From positions 1-64,000 of the forward strand of contig CAZWVJ010000002.1 in NCBI GenBank assembly GCA_964636865.1: a DNA stretch of 64,000 bases. The letters are read 5' to 3'. Made by a program: the position numbers and the translations under genes. Below the pieces are notes generated by a model, which was not told where the DNA came from, did no database searches, and worked only from the letters and a program-made list of their open reading frames with translations. Below are positions 45,739 to 53,995 of the stretch, piece after piece (the stretch's first letter is position 1; each line of letters opens with the position of its first letter). The stretch is from B1SED10-75 sp964636865. Its GTDB lineage: Bacteria > Bacillota > Dethiobacteria > DTU022 > PWGO01.

Positions 45739-46905
45739 TTATTTTTGCAGAATGTGGACACAAACAGAACCCACATCTCCCTGCCTGAACCCTCCCCCGT
45801 TGTGTGTTAGCCCGACCCTGGCATTATCTACCTGCCTTTCTCCTGATTCGCCTCGCAGCTGCTGCACTATCTCACAAATTTGAGCCACCCCCGTAGCTCC
45901 CAGTGGATGTCCTTTTGCCAGTAATCCGCCGCTGGTGTTAACCGGTATCTTTCCGCCAAGGTACGTATAGCCTTTTTCCAGCCAATGAGCAGCTTCCTGT
46001 ATGTCTTTACAGAAACCCAGATCCCGGTAATGCATGAGTTCTGCCGGAGTAAAACAATCATGTACTTCGGCAACGTCAATGTCGGTCGGCCCCACCCCGG
46101 ACATCTCATAAGCTATGGCAGCTGCCCGGCGGGTGGTATCGGTATCACCTATATTGCCTTCCTCCGGATAAGTTCCCGAGGTTTGGGCAGAACCGACCAC
46201 CCAAACAGGCCGCTGTTTGAACCCGGACAATACATCCTCAGATGCCAACACTGCTGCAGCAGCGCCATCGTCTATGGGGCAACAATCCAATGTATTCAAA
46301 GGTGACGTTACCGGACGGGAAGAAAGCACTTCTTCTACCGTTACATTTTTAGGATAGTGTGCATATGGATTTAAGGTGGCATGGAAATGATTTTTCACAG
46401 ACACTTTGGCCAATTGTTCCCTTGTAACCCCCAGATCGTCCATGTAATGACGGGCAAACATGGCAAAAATACCCGGCGGAAAAAAACCCATGGAGCCTTC
46501 CAATTCACCATCGCCGCCTCCCATGCTGGCCGCTAATTTTATCATTTCCATTGTAGGCGCGCTTAGCTTTTCAATTCCCAGCACCACCGCTACATCATAT
46601 AAACCGCTCTGCAAAGAAATCCATGCTTCACGGAAAGCGTTAGAACCGGAAGCACAGCCATTTTTTAACTGCAATATAGGGATTCCAGTTATGCCTATTT
46701 GAGAAAAAGAAATGGGGCCTTGCATGTCAGGAGTATCGCTGGAGAAACCGTTAGTACCGCAATAAGCCACCTGAACATCTTCAGGTCGGGCACCCGCATC
46801 GGTCAGGGCTTCAAAAAGCACATCTTCCGCCATTTTTCTTATTCCTCTTTCCGGATAATTGCCAAATTTAACCAACCCTGTTCCTACTACCGCTACTTTA
46901 CGCAA
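45739..46905 (-). CDS. Thiolase family protein, SCPx type
   Basis: A 388-residue thiolase-fold enzyme. The acyl-accepting Cys is in LKNGCASGSNAF, with later motifs HDCFTPAELMHYRDL and KGHPLGATGVAQ holding the catalytic His. The C-terminal motif reads THNGGGFRQGD, without the second Cys (CxG) of classical thiolases, which is the SCPx pattern. SCPx-type thiolases paired with DUF35 proteins cleave beta-ketoacyl-CoAs or beta-hydroxyacyl-CoAs by retro-Claisen or retro-aldol chemistry. The start is taken as TTG 46905, eight bases after AAGGAGG; it follows the DUF35 stop by one base. Confidence 0.9.
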   Translation of the reverse strand: MRKVAVVGTGLVKFGNYPERGIRKMAEDVLFEALTDAGARPEDVQVAYCGTNGFSSDTPDMQGPISFSQIGITGIPILQLKNGCASGSNAFREAWISLQSGLYDVAVVLGIEKLSAPTMEMIKLAASMGGGDGELEGSMGFFPPGIFAMFARHYMDDLGVTREQLAKVSVKNHFHATLNPYAHYPKNVTVEEVLSSRPVTSPLNTLDCCPIDDGAAAAVLASEDVLSGFKQRPVWVVGSAQTSGTYPEEGNIGDTDTTRRAAAIAYEMSGVGPTDIDVAEVHDCFTPAELMHYRDLGFCKDIQEAAHWLEKGYTYLGGKIPVNTSGGLLAKGHPLGATGVAQICEIVQQLRGESGERQVDNARVGLTHNGGGFRQGDVGSVCVHILQK

Positions 46906-46906
46906 T

Positions 46907-47356
46907 TTAATCACCTCCTTCGTTTATTATTTCTACCGGGGCAAATTTATAAGTATAGATATCTTCTCCGGTTATGTTTTGATACAAAAACCCCATGGTC
47001 ATTTGCAATTCCATTCCCTTGTAAAGAACTTCGAAGTTATTATCTTTTACCTCCAGGAGTGAATAAATACGCACCCCTTCTTCCAGATCTATATACCCAA
47101 AGCAATAAGGTGACTTCAACCCCATAACAGAAGGCTGACTGGCAACACTCCAGGAAACCAGTTTTCCCCTGCCGGATAAAGGAGTTTCCTTTACCGTTTT
47201 TTGAAAACAAACTGTGCAAACCTCTTTATATGGGAAGAAATACTTATTGCAGGTAGCACAAACACCTCCGCGCAAACTCACGGATCCATCTTCACCGGTG
47301 AGAAAAAAATCCGGATTAAGCAGTTTGCCTCCATCCCAATTTAATTTAGTAGTCAA
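46907..47356 (-). CDS. DUF35 zinc-ribbon OB-fold protein, thiolase partner
   Basis: A 149-residue protein with a rubredoxin-like zinc ribbon (CATCNKYFFPYKEVCTVC) followed by an OB-fold domain beginning LSGRGKLVSWSV. DUF35 proteins bind SCPx-type thiolases and acyl-CoA; known pairs include BbsA-BbsB in anaerobic toluene degradation and the Ltp2-ChsH2 pair in steroid degradation. Its gene directly precedes the thiolase gene, which supports such a pair. Confidence 0.9.
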   Translation of the reverse strand: MTTKLNWDGGKLLNPDFFLTGEDGSVSLRGGVCATCNKYFFPYKEVCTVCFQKTVKETPLSGRGKLVSWSVASQPSVMGLKSPYCFGYIDLEEGVRIYSLLEVKDNNFEVLYKGMELQMTMGFLYQNITGEDIYTYKFAPVEIINEGGD

Positions 47357-47376
47357 AAGAAGAACACTTCCTTTCT

Positions 47377-48135
47377 TTAAGCAATTGACATCCCGCCATC
47401 TACAAAAATTGCCTGACCTGTAATAAAGGAGGCGTCATCAGAGGCAAGAAACAATGCCAGTTTAGCCACATCACCCGGTTCACCTATTTTCCCCAGTGGA
47501 GTTTGATCGAGGGCAATTTCTTTAAACTCCTCGATTTCAAGGACTCCTTCCGTCATGGGCGTATTGATAAAACCCGGGCAAATAGCATTAATATTAATAT
47601 TAGAACCACCCATCTCCACAGCCAGAGCACGGGTAAGAGCAGCTATGCCTCCTTTGGAGGCCGAGTATACAGACATTAGAGCCGATCCTCCCTTTGATTC
47701 CGAAAGTGAAGAAAGGCTTATTATTTTTCCATAACGCTTGGGGCGCATAACTTTAAAAACCTGCTGGATAACGAAAAAAGTCCCCTTCAGGTTGATATCC
47801 ACAGTACGATACCAGTCTTCTTCCGTTACAGAACCTAAGGGTATTGATTGCTGTATGCCGGCACAGTTGACCAGGATATCTATGTGACCGAACCTCTCCA
47901 CTACTTTTTGCACGGAATCCTTTACTGCTGAAACATCAGTAACATCTACTTGCAGGGGCAATATGTCTTTTTCTTCGGCTCCACTAATTTTGACAGTCTC
48001 CTCCAGGCCTTCCCGGTTGATATCGAGGGCAGCCAGATAGGCCCCTTCCCCACTAAAAAGGCAACATATTTCCCGTCCTATACCCGAGCCGGCACCGGTT
48101 ACCATGGCAACTTTTCCTTCTAACTTCAAAAGCAT
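47377..48135 (-). CDS. Short-chain dehydrogenase/reductase
   Basis: About 252 residues, classical SDR. The NAD(P) motif is TGAGSGIGREI, with NCAGIQ, the catalytic Ser in SLSSLSE, and YSASKGG holding Tyr and Lys. The Asp in ALDINREG after the second beta strand favours NAD. It probably oxidises a 3-hydroxyacyl-CoA to the 3-ketoacyl-CoA, between the acyl-CoA dehydrogenase gene upstream and the thiolase set downstream. ATG 48135 and TTG 48129 are both possible starts. Confidence 0.9.
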   Translation of the reverse strand: MLLKLEGKVAMVTGAGSGIGREICCLFSGEGAYLAALDINREGLEETVKISGAEEKDILPLQVDVTDVSAVKDSVQKVVERFGHIDILVNCAGIQQSIPLGSVTEEDWYRTVDINLKGTFFVIQQVFKVMRPKRYGKIISLSSLSESKGGSALMSVYSASKGGIAALTRALAVEMGGSNININAICPGFINTPMTEGVLEIEEFKEIALDQTPLGKIGEPGDVAKLALFLASDDASFITGQAIFVDGGMSIA

Positions 48136-48192
48136 TCCCACCTTTCTATCTAATAAGCAAAAGAAATTTCTTCATGCTTCCTTTTTGTTTGC

Positions 48193-49377
48193 TTAGGGTT
48201 TCATGGCAATAAAAGGTACAATACTCAAAGCCCGCAATAATTCGTTAGTAAGGTCATAAAGGGGTAAAAGCCGGGCATCGCGCATATACTTTTCCACAGG
48301 ATAATCCCGCATATAACCATAGCCCCCAAAAATTTGCACGGCGTCATAGGTAACCTTCTGAACCATTTCAGAACAGTAAACTTTCGTCATGGCTGCAATC
48401 CGGCTGTCCGGATCTACCTGGTTGGCCCAGGCAGATTTCCAGGTCAAAAGCCTGGCGGCTTCAATCTGCATGCACATATCCGCCAACTTAAAACCGATAG
48501 CCTGATGATCAATAATAGGCACCCCCCCCTGCACTCTCTCCAGAGCGTACTTCCGGGCCTCTTCATATGCCGCCCGGGCCAAACCCACCGCAAAAGCACC
48601 TACTGCCGAACCGCCACCGGTAAGAAAGTTAATAGCAATATAGATGCCATCTCCCTCTTCCCCCAGCAAATTATCTGCGGGAACGCGAACATTATCCAGG
48701 ATGAGTTCAGTTGTGGGGCTTAATCGCTGTCCCATTTTATCAAAGCGCTCCCCGACAGAAACTCCCGGTGTATCAGCCGGCACGATAAAACAGCTAAGTC
48801 CGGCAGACGCGCCTTTATTAATGTCGGTCTTGGCAAAAACAACATATAGGCCGGCTACTCCGCCATTGGTGACAAATGTTTTGGTCCCGTTTAATACGTA
48901 ATCCGAGCCCTCCTTTTGAGCCACGGTTTGAATACCTGCCCGGGGATCCTCTGAAATCACGTCCGAACCACCGCTCGCTTCGGTAGCACAAAAAGCAGTT
49001 AAAAAAGGTTCTTCGGCGCGCTCGCAGATCATACCCAACCATTTTTCTTTCTGGGCCTCCGTGCCGGCGAATAGTATAGGTTTAACACCCAGGCCGTTGG
49101 AACCTCCAATAGTAGAAGCCAAACCGGCATCTCCCCAGGCCAATTCTTCACACAAGAGAACTAACTCCAGGTCACTTAAACCGGCGCCTCCATACTTTTC
49201 GGGAATTATTAAGGTGGTAAAACCCAGTTTTGCAGCTTTACGGACTACCTCTATGGGAAATTCATCACTCATGCTGCGATCAATCTCGGCTGCTATCGGC
49301 CTTATTTCATTTTCAGCAAACACATGTACGGTTTGGCAAAGCGCCTTTTGTTCCTCATTCAACTCAAATTCCACCAT
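48193..49377 (-). CDS. Acyl-CoA dehydrogenase of the ACAD-SDR-thiolase module
   Basis: A 394-residue acyl-CoA dehydrogenase with IPEKYGGAGLSD, ATEASGGSD, FVTNGG and FGGYGYMRDYPVEKYMRDARL. The residue at the usual YEGT glutamate appears to be Asp (LYDLTNEL), and no Glu stands at the alternative helix position (FLTGGGSAVGAF). Asp-dependent relatives are known among alicyclic acyl-CoA dehydrogenases, so the substrate may not be a straight chain; that is inference. It precedes the SDR, DUF35 and thiolase genes, like BbsG in benzylsuccinate pathways. Confidence 0.9.
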   Translation of the reverse strand: MVEFELNEEQKALCQTVHVFAENEIRPIAAEIDRSMSDEFPIEVVRKAAKLGFTTLIIPEKYGGAGLSDLELVLLCEELAWGDAGLASTIGGSNGLGVKPILFAGTEAQKEKWLGMICERAEEPFLTAFCATEASGGSDVISEDPRAGIQTVAQKEGSDYVLNGTKTFVTNGGVAGLYVVFAKTDINKGASAGLSCFIVPADTPGVSVGERFDKMGQRLSPTTELILDNVRVPADNLLGEEGDGIYIAINFLTGGGSAVGAFAVGLARAAYEEARKYALERVQGGVPIIDHQAIGFKLADMCMQIEAARLLTWKSAWANQVDPDSRIAAMTKVYCSEMVQKVTYDAVQIFGGYGYMRDYPVEKYMRDARLLPLYDLTNELLRALSIVPFIAMKP

Positions 49378-49412
49378 GGCTTTCCCCCCCCTTAATCACA
49401 ATTTAAAACATA

Positions 49413-50357
49413 CTAAAAAATAATACCGGAACTATAAGTTTCCACCGACTCACCCTGCCACTCCAAGGTAACACCCCTTCCTTCCACCACCCGGCCCACC
49501 TGAACCGCAGCAATACCCTGCCGGCGGAAAGAGGTTTCAACGGAAGAAGCAAAAGCAAGCGGCACGGTCAATATAAAACCATAACTGGGATAAGTAAAAA
49601 GCCATTCTTCCAGGGATAAAGTATTCGGAACAGGAATAGCAGCTAAATCCAGCCAGGCAGCAGTCTGAGAAGCCTCCATCATCATGCCCAGGGTGCCGAT
49701 ACAGCCGGCATTACTTATATCTCGACAAGCTGTAGCCAGGCCTTCCTCAGCAATTTTCACCAGTTCGAGGTATTTGCGCCGCAGAATTCCTTCTTCAGTG
49801 CCGGTAGAAGAATCCCAAATGGGAAAAGAGCCCCTCAATTTTCCGTTTAAATCAAAGGCAAACATCACGGCATCTCCTGGTTCGGCATCGAAGGTAGACA
49901 TTACCCGCTCTGCCTTACCGATACCGCTTACACAGAGAGCCCGAAATCCGGCATCCGGATCCAGGTGTCCCCCGGACATAATCACGTTAAATTTTTGACA
50001 GGCATCTCGCATGCCTTCCCCCAGAAGTCGCAACCATGTTTGATCACCTTCAATCATATAAATAGAATCAACCACTGCCCGGGGCACGCCACCCATGGCA
50101 TAAATATCGTTTGCTACGACATTAACCCCACAAAAACCCGCAAAGTAAGGGTCTTCCAACAGCCAATCCTGAAGGGAGTCTGCGGTAAAAAGCAGGTATC
50201 CTCCACCATCAAGAATTACCCCACAGTCGTCCACAGGAAATTTTGAACTCTCTCCCGGGTGCAAAATTTTAAGAAGATCTCCCACCGGACGTTTACGGGC
50301 AACCCCGGCATGTTTTTCTAACTTCTGAGCTAAATTCTTTAAAAATGGATCCGAAAT
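49413..50357 (-). CDS. AIR synthase-related (PurM-like) protein, apparent ATT start
   Basis: A 314-residue PurM/HypE/SelD-type ATP-binding fold. Motifs are DDCGVILDGGGYLL, VNVVANDIYAMGG and SGGHLDPDAGF in the N-terminal domain, and CRDISNAGCIGTLGMMME in the C-terminal domain. GTG 50285 would start the protein inside the fold. The frame stays open for 24 further codons, whose product KHAGVARKRPVGDLL fits the family N-terminus. It reaches ATT 50357, eight bases after AAAAGGAGG, with no better start. Members use ATP to activate a carboxyl or selenium/sulfur group; this one's substrate is unknown. Confidence 0.72.
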   Translation of the reverse strand: MSDPFLKNLAQKLEKHAGVARKRPVGDLLKILHPGESSKFPVDDCGVILDGGGYLLFTADSLQDWLLEDPYFAGFCGVNVVANDIYAMGGVPRAVVDSIYMIEGDQTWLRLLGEGMRDACQKFNVIMSGGHLDPDAGFRALCVSGIGKAERVMSTFDAEPGDAVMFAFDLNGKLRGSFPIWDSSTGTEEGILRRKYLELVKIAEEGLATACRDISNAGCIGTLGMMMEASQTAAWLDLAAIPVPNTLSLEEWLFTYPSYGFILTVPLAFASSVETSFRRQGIAAVQVGRVVEGRGVTLEWQGESVETYSSGIIF

Positions 50358-50365
50358 GACTCTTT

Positions 50366-50374
50366 CCTCCTTTT
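50366..50374 (-). promoter_or_regulatory. Ribosome-binding site that sets a second ATT start
   Basis: On the minus strand AAAAGGAGG lies eight bases before ATT 50357-50355. The same spacing is seen before the YhhN-like gene's ATT. GTG 50285, the next usual codon, lies 72 bases further on with no such site. Confidence 0.6.
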
Positions 50375-50400
50375 GTTCAGAAAACCTGATTATTTAAACT

Positions 50401-50817
50401 TTAAGTCTCATCAATAAACTGGGTGTCTAATTGTTTCATAGCCTCCATCATAATCTGGGAACCCTGCGTTCTTTTTAGCAGTTGAGCCATGTCACCTTTA
50501 ATTTTAATTTTACCTTTCATTATTGCCCCCATGGGATCAATTTCTCCTTTAACCACGCTTTTCCACGTTGAATAAGGCGCATAGATGATAAACATGGGGT
50601 CTTTACCTTCCAAATCATCCCAAATGCCATAATCAATAATCTGTCCATGATAAGGATGCACATAACCCAGCATGTCTTCATCCAACTTGCCCTCTTCCGC
50701 TTTAATTAATAGGGCCATTACCCCTTCGTAAGTAGCTGCCGCCTTTTTATATTCCTCGTTATCATTAAGCATCTCCACCAAAGTTTCCATCCATTCATAA
50801 CTCGGAAAAACAGGCAT
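50401..50817 (-). CDS. SCP2 sterol-carrier domain protein
   Basis: A 138-residue single-domain protein. YSTWKSVVKGEIDPMGAIMK, then GKIKIKGDMAQLLKR, is the core of the SCP2 lipid-binding fold. SCP2 domains hold lipids or acyl-CoAs in a hydrophobic tunnel. Together with an SCPx-type thiolase 4 kb downstream it recalls the two halves of eukaryotic SCPx, here as separate genes. It lies between DUF2148 and PurM-like genes. Confidence 0.85.
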   Translation of the reverse strand: MPVFPSYEWMETLVEMLNDNEEYKKAAATYEGVMALLIKAEEGKLDEDMLGYVHPYHGQIIDYGIWDDLEGKDPMFIIYAPYSTWKSVVKGEIDPMGAIMKGKIKIKGDMAQLLKRTQGSQIMMEAMKQLDTQFIDET

Positions 50818-50843
50818 AAAAAATCCCTCCTAAAAAATTTTTT

Positions 50844-51704
50844 TTAATCCTCTTCAGCGCGTTTTTCAAGATCAGCCATGCGCTGCTCCCTTAATTCCCG
50901 TAAATCTTCTTCTACATCTTTTCTGCTTTCCACAGAATCCTGCACATCCATTTCTTCCAATTTAGCTTCATACATATCTTCCCACCAGCGATTTCCTTTT
51001 TTAATCTCCGGGCGGCCCGATCCTTTAAAAGTTCCCCAGTGGTGAGGATAATTCAACTGCATCGTATATAACCATCTTTTATAAGGCAAAGCTGTATCAA
51101 AACCACGGCGGGAGTACCAATAGAGTTCATGACGGGGCCCCAGGGGAAGGCCCAATACTGTAGTACAGCCTTCCATCATACCTACTGCCAGAGCAGCCTG
51201 TCCGCTGGCTACTTCTACCCGGTTGGTAACATTGTGCTGCCAGGCCACAGCTGCTGCCCAATCATTGGCAAGGGAAAAGTCCATCAACTTCCAGGCGCAG
51301 CAAGGTCCCTGTCCCTGCAACATCCCCGGATAAGAAGGTTCCTTCAATTTTTTGCGGGTATAGCGGTTAAATTCCCCACAGGTGTTAAAACCGCAAGCAC
51401 CGCAATCCCAGTTAAGCTCCGAATGATTAAGGTCTTTACTGCCCACCAGCAACAAGACCAGCGGCTCTCCCTTATCCATAGCATCCCGGTAACAAAAAAG
51501 GCTGGGCAAATGGTACATTTCGAGGCGGAAAAGGATTTGAAAGGCCTCCGTAATATACTTCAAGTCTTCCCCGGTTACCAGGTTGCAAGTAAAGCTAACC
51601 CTTCCCGTCAGCTGGGGCGCTTTATAAACCGCCTGGGCACAAAGCCTGCCCACCTGAATTAATGTTTCTTCCGTAAATTTTTCATTTACCGGTATAATGC
51701 TCAT
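50844..51704 (-). CDS. DUF2148 ferredoxin-domain protein A
   Basis: A 286-residue protein of the DUF2148 family. The cysteine motif is WDCGACGFNTCGEF, with a further pair in GPCCAWK. LCAQAVYKAPQLTGRVSF and LVLLLVGSKDL are family landmarks. It is longer than a typical member because of a highly charged coiled C-terminus (about 60 residues, Glu/Arg/Asp rich). Function is unknown; iron-sulfur or metal binding is likely. Its start overlaps the stop of a second DUF2148 gene by four bases. Confidence 0.8.
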   Translation of the reverse strand: MSIIPVNEKFTEETLIQVGRLCAQAVYKAPQLTGRVSFTCNLVTGEDLKYITEAFQILFRLEMYHLPSLFCYRDAMDKGEPLVLLLVGSKDLNHSELNWDCGACGFNTCGEFNRYTRKKLKEPSYPGMLQGQGPCCAWKLMDFSLANDWAAAVAWQHNVTNRVEVASGQAALAVGMMEGCTTVLGLPLGPRHELYWYSRRGFDTALPYKRWLYTMQLNYPHHWGTFKGSGRPEIKKGNRWWEDMYEAKLEEMDVQDSVESRKDVEEDLRELREQRMADLEKRAEED

Positions 51705-52513
51705 TCCTCATCTCCCTCCTTTTCCGCCTGTTCTTCCTGTTGCTGCTGTAGCATTTCCTTTTCCAGGTCGGCGCTCGGGTCAAAGAAACGATAATCTCCG
51801 GCAGTATTGCGGTTAATAATATACCAGTGCCTGACACTTTGAATAATGCGCCGCATGTTAATGACATGATAATCCTGGGGAATATCCACAAAAGGATTTT
51901 TCTGCTGGGCAGCAACCAGGATTCCACATACTACCCCTGAGTCCGAGCAATATCCTAACTGGCGCCCGGCAGCTCCCACCGTAAAGTAAGGCCTGGCATC
52001 CACCAACAAGCGCGTAGACATAAAAAGTGCGCTGCCCACAGCATAAGACATGTCCTGAAAGCGAACCAGGCAAATTGGCCCATCCACAAGTTTGTCAAAG
52101 TTTCTTTCCGTCGGATCTATTTGACCCCCGGCAACTACTTTTTTTCGTTCATAAAGGAAAGAACAGTTAGGCTCACCTCCGCACAATCCACAGCCTGCAT
52201 CAATAGGTATGGTAGAAGCCAGATAATCGCCGATTAATATGATGGCATCCGACTCTCGCACCATTTCCGCCTCATATTTAAATCGCCTGCTGGTATGTTG
52301 ATTATGGGAGGCCATCTCTTCCATTTTCTTGGCCAGCTTTTCTTGTTCATGTTTTCCCCACAAAATCACCGCTTCAATTTGCCCTACTCCTCCTGCCACC
52401 GGAGCGGTATAGGCGGCATTGAGCATAAGGCGAGCCGCCTCAACTACACCTTCCCGCCTATGCAAATCGTCCGGCGCATGAGGCGGCCAATCATTTACAT
52501 AAATTTCGGGCAT
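51701..52513 (-). CDS. DUF2148 ferredoxin-domain protein B
   Basis: About 270 residues, paralogous to the gene downstream. EAARLMLNAAYTAPVAGGVG, AIILIGDYLA, the cysteine motif DAGCGLCGGEPNC and MSYAVGSALFMSTRLLVDAR match DUF2148. A Gln/Glu-rich helical tail ends the protein. Two unlike copies in overlap suggest a heterodimer. ATG 52513 lies eight bases after AAAGGAG; GTG 52522 overlaps the site. Role in the cluster unknown. Confidence 0.8.
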   Translation of the reverse strand: MPEIYVNDWPPHAPDDLHRREGVVEAARLMLNAAYTAPVAGGVGQIEAVILWGKHEQEKLAKKMEEMASHNQHTSRRFKYEAEMVRESDAIILIGDYLASTIPIDAGCGLCGGEPNCSFLYERKKVVAGGQIDPTERNFDKLVDGPICLVRFQDMSYAVGSALFMSTRLLVDARPYFTVGAAGRQLGYCSDSGVVCGILVAAQQKNPFVDIPQDYHVINMRRIIQSVRHWYIINRNTAGDYRFFDPSADLEKEMLQQQQEEQAEKEGDEE

Positions 52514-52576
52514 TTCGATCACTCCTTTCTTTTTCTGATTGGTAAGAGGTTTTTTTCTTAAACCTTCCTAACAATT

Positions 52577-53926
52577 TTACTCATAGTTTTTTTCTATAAA
52601 ATTGGTTTTATAAGTCGATCTCTCCAGGCTCATAGGCTTTACCCAGGTAATTTGCGGCCTTATTTTCAAGCGATTATGCATTTCCTCCGCAATTTCACCT
52701 GCAAGTTCCTGCAATCTTTCTTCTTTCACATTCTCCCCATATTCCACCTTTAATTTGAGAGGTGGCTCCACTTTAGGGGGAGGGGAATCTAATGTTATGC
52801 GAAATTCCCCTGTCACCTGCGGAACAAAGCCGGCTATGACCCCGTCTATAGCAGCAGGAAATACTACTACCCCTTTAACTTTGAGCATGTCATCTGTGCG
52901 TCCCACCACCTTCATCCGCCATCCCGGAACTCCACATTTACAGGGCTGGGTAAAAACCTGGACGGAATCACCGGGAGTAGCCCGCATAGGAGGAAGAGAA
53001 CCCACCAACGGCACCAGCACCAACTGTCCCACTGCGCCGTCTTCAAAAGGAATATTCTCCTGGGTTTCCGGATCAACCAGTTGAATAATGTGAAAATCAT
53101 CGGCCAAAAAGTGCATCCCTCCGTACTCGGGATGATCGCAGGATACCCAGGCCATTCCCCACAACAAGCCCATCGCATCCACTACCGGACAACCGTAGTC
53201 TGCTTCCATCTTTTTCTTCACTTCTATAACACCGGCACCGGGTTCCGCGCCGCAAACAATTCGTTTAAAGCCCAAATCTTTAACTTTTTGGGGTTCCACC
53301 TCCGCCATGTGTTCCGCCAGAGACGGAGTAGAGAAAAGCAGGTTCCCACGGAGCTTTTGGGTAAAATAAACAATACGTTCCGTGCCTCCTTCGGCTCCCA
53401 CCGGTATAACCGGTATGCCCAGGCGAATAAGGGTTTCTACCATAGGCATCCCCGCTCCCACCATACTTAAGGCAAAAGCCTGCACCGCCCTAAAACTGCG
53501 CAGTTCCTCTTCAGATTCACCACTGATCATCCACATAGCTCGTGCCAATCCATGCGCGGTCACTTGCAGGTCCTCTTCGGTAAGGAAATACGGAGATGGC
53601 TCGCCTGTAGTTCCCGAAGTAGAGCAAAGAAGGAGAAAATCCTGTTCGTTTACCCCGGAAAGAGCGGCTCTGTTTCCTACAATATCAGAACCCGAGCTGC
53701 TGCCTCCCGCGTCTCTTTGAGTAATTACCGGCACAGCCGCGTTGTATTGTTCCATAGTAACTTCCTCAGGCTTAATCCCCGTGTTTTCTATAAGCATGTT
53801 TACTAATGGAGAACTTTCGCTAAAGATTTTAAGTCTTTCCCTTAATTTCCTTAACTGCAAATCTTTCATTTCTGCTGAATTTTGACGGTAATACATATCC
53901 TCCTGAAAATAATCCCGAAATGCCAT
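52577..53926 (-). CDS. Phenylacetate-CoA ligase (PaaK) family acyl-CoA ligase
   Basis: A 449-residue adenylate-forming enzyme. The P-loop motif is CSTSGTTGEPSPYF, with VDAMGLLWGMAWVS in the active site and the C-terminal hinge GRTDDMLKVKGVVVFP typical of PaaK. It activates an aryl or alkyl carboxylic acid to the CoA thioester with ATP, giving AMP. It is probably the entry step to the acyl-CoA dehydrogenase/SDR/thiolase steps encoded downstream. The acid could be made by the AOR. The substrate cannot be read from sequence. Confidence 0.9.
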   Translation of the reverse strand: MAFRDYFQEDMYYRQNSAEMKDLQLRKLRERLKIFSESSPLVNMLIENTGIKPEEVTMEQYNAAVPVITQRDAGGSSSGSDIVGNRAALSGVNEQDFLLLCSTSGTTGEPSPYFLTEEDLQVTAHGLARAMWMISGESEEELRSFRAVQAFALSMVGAGMPMVETLIRLGIPVIPVGAEGGTERIVYFTQKLRGNLLFSTPSLAEHMAEVEPQKVKDLGFKRIVCGAEPGAGVIEVKKKMEADYGCPVVDAMGLLWGMAWVSCDHPEYGGMHFLADDFHIIQLVDPETQENIPFEDGAVGQLVLVPLVGSLPPMRATPGDSVQVFTQPCKCGVPGWRMKVVGRTDDMLKVKGVVVFPAAIDGVIAGFVPQVTGEFRITLDSPPPKVEPPLKLKVEYGENVKEERLQELAGEIAEEMHNRLKIRPQITWVKPMSLERSTYKTNFIEKNYE

Positions 53927-53995
53927 TTAACCCTTTCACTCCTTTCATAATATTTAGTATTTAACTTTGCCTGCTTCTATATACCTAATTAAAGT

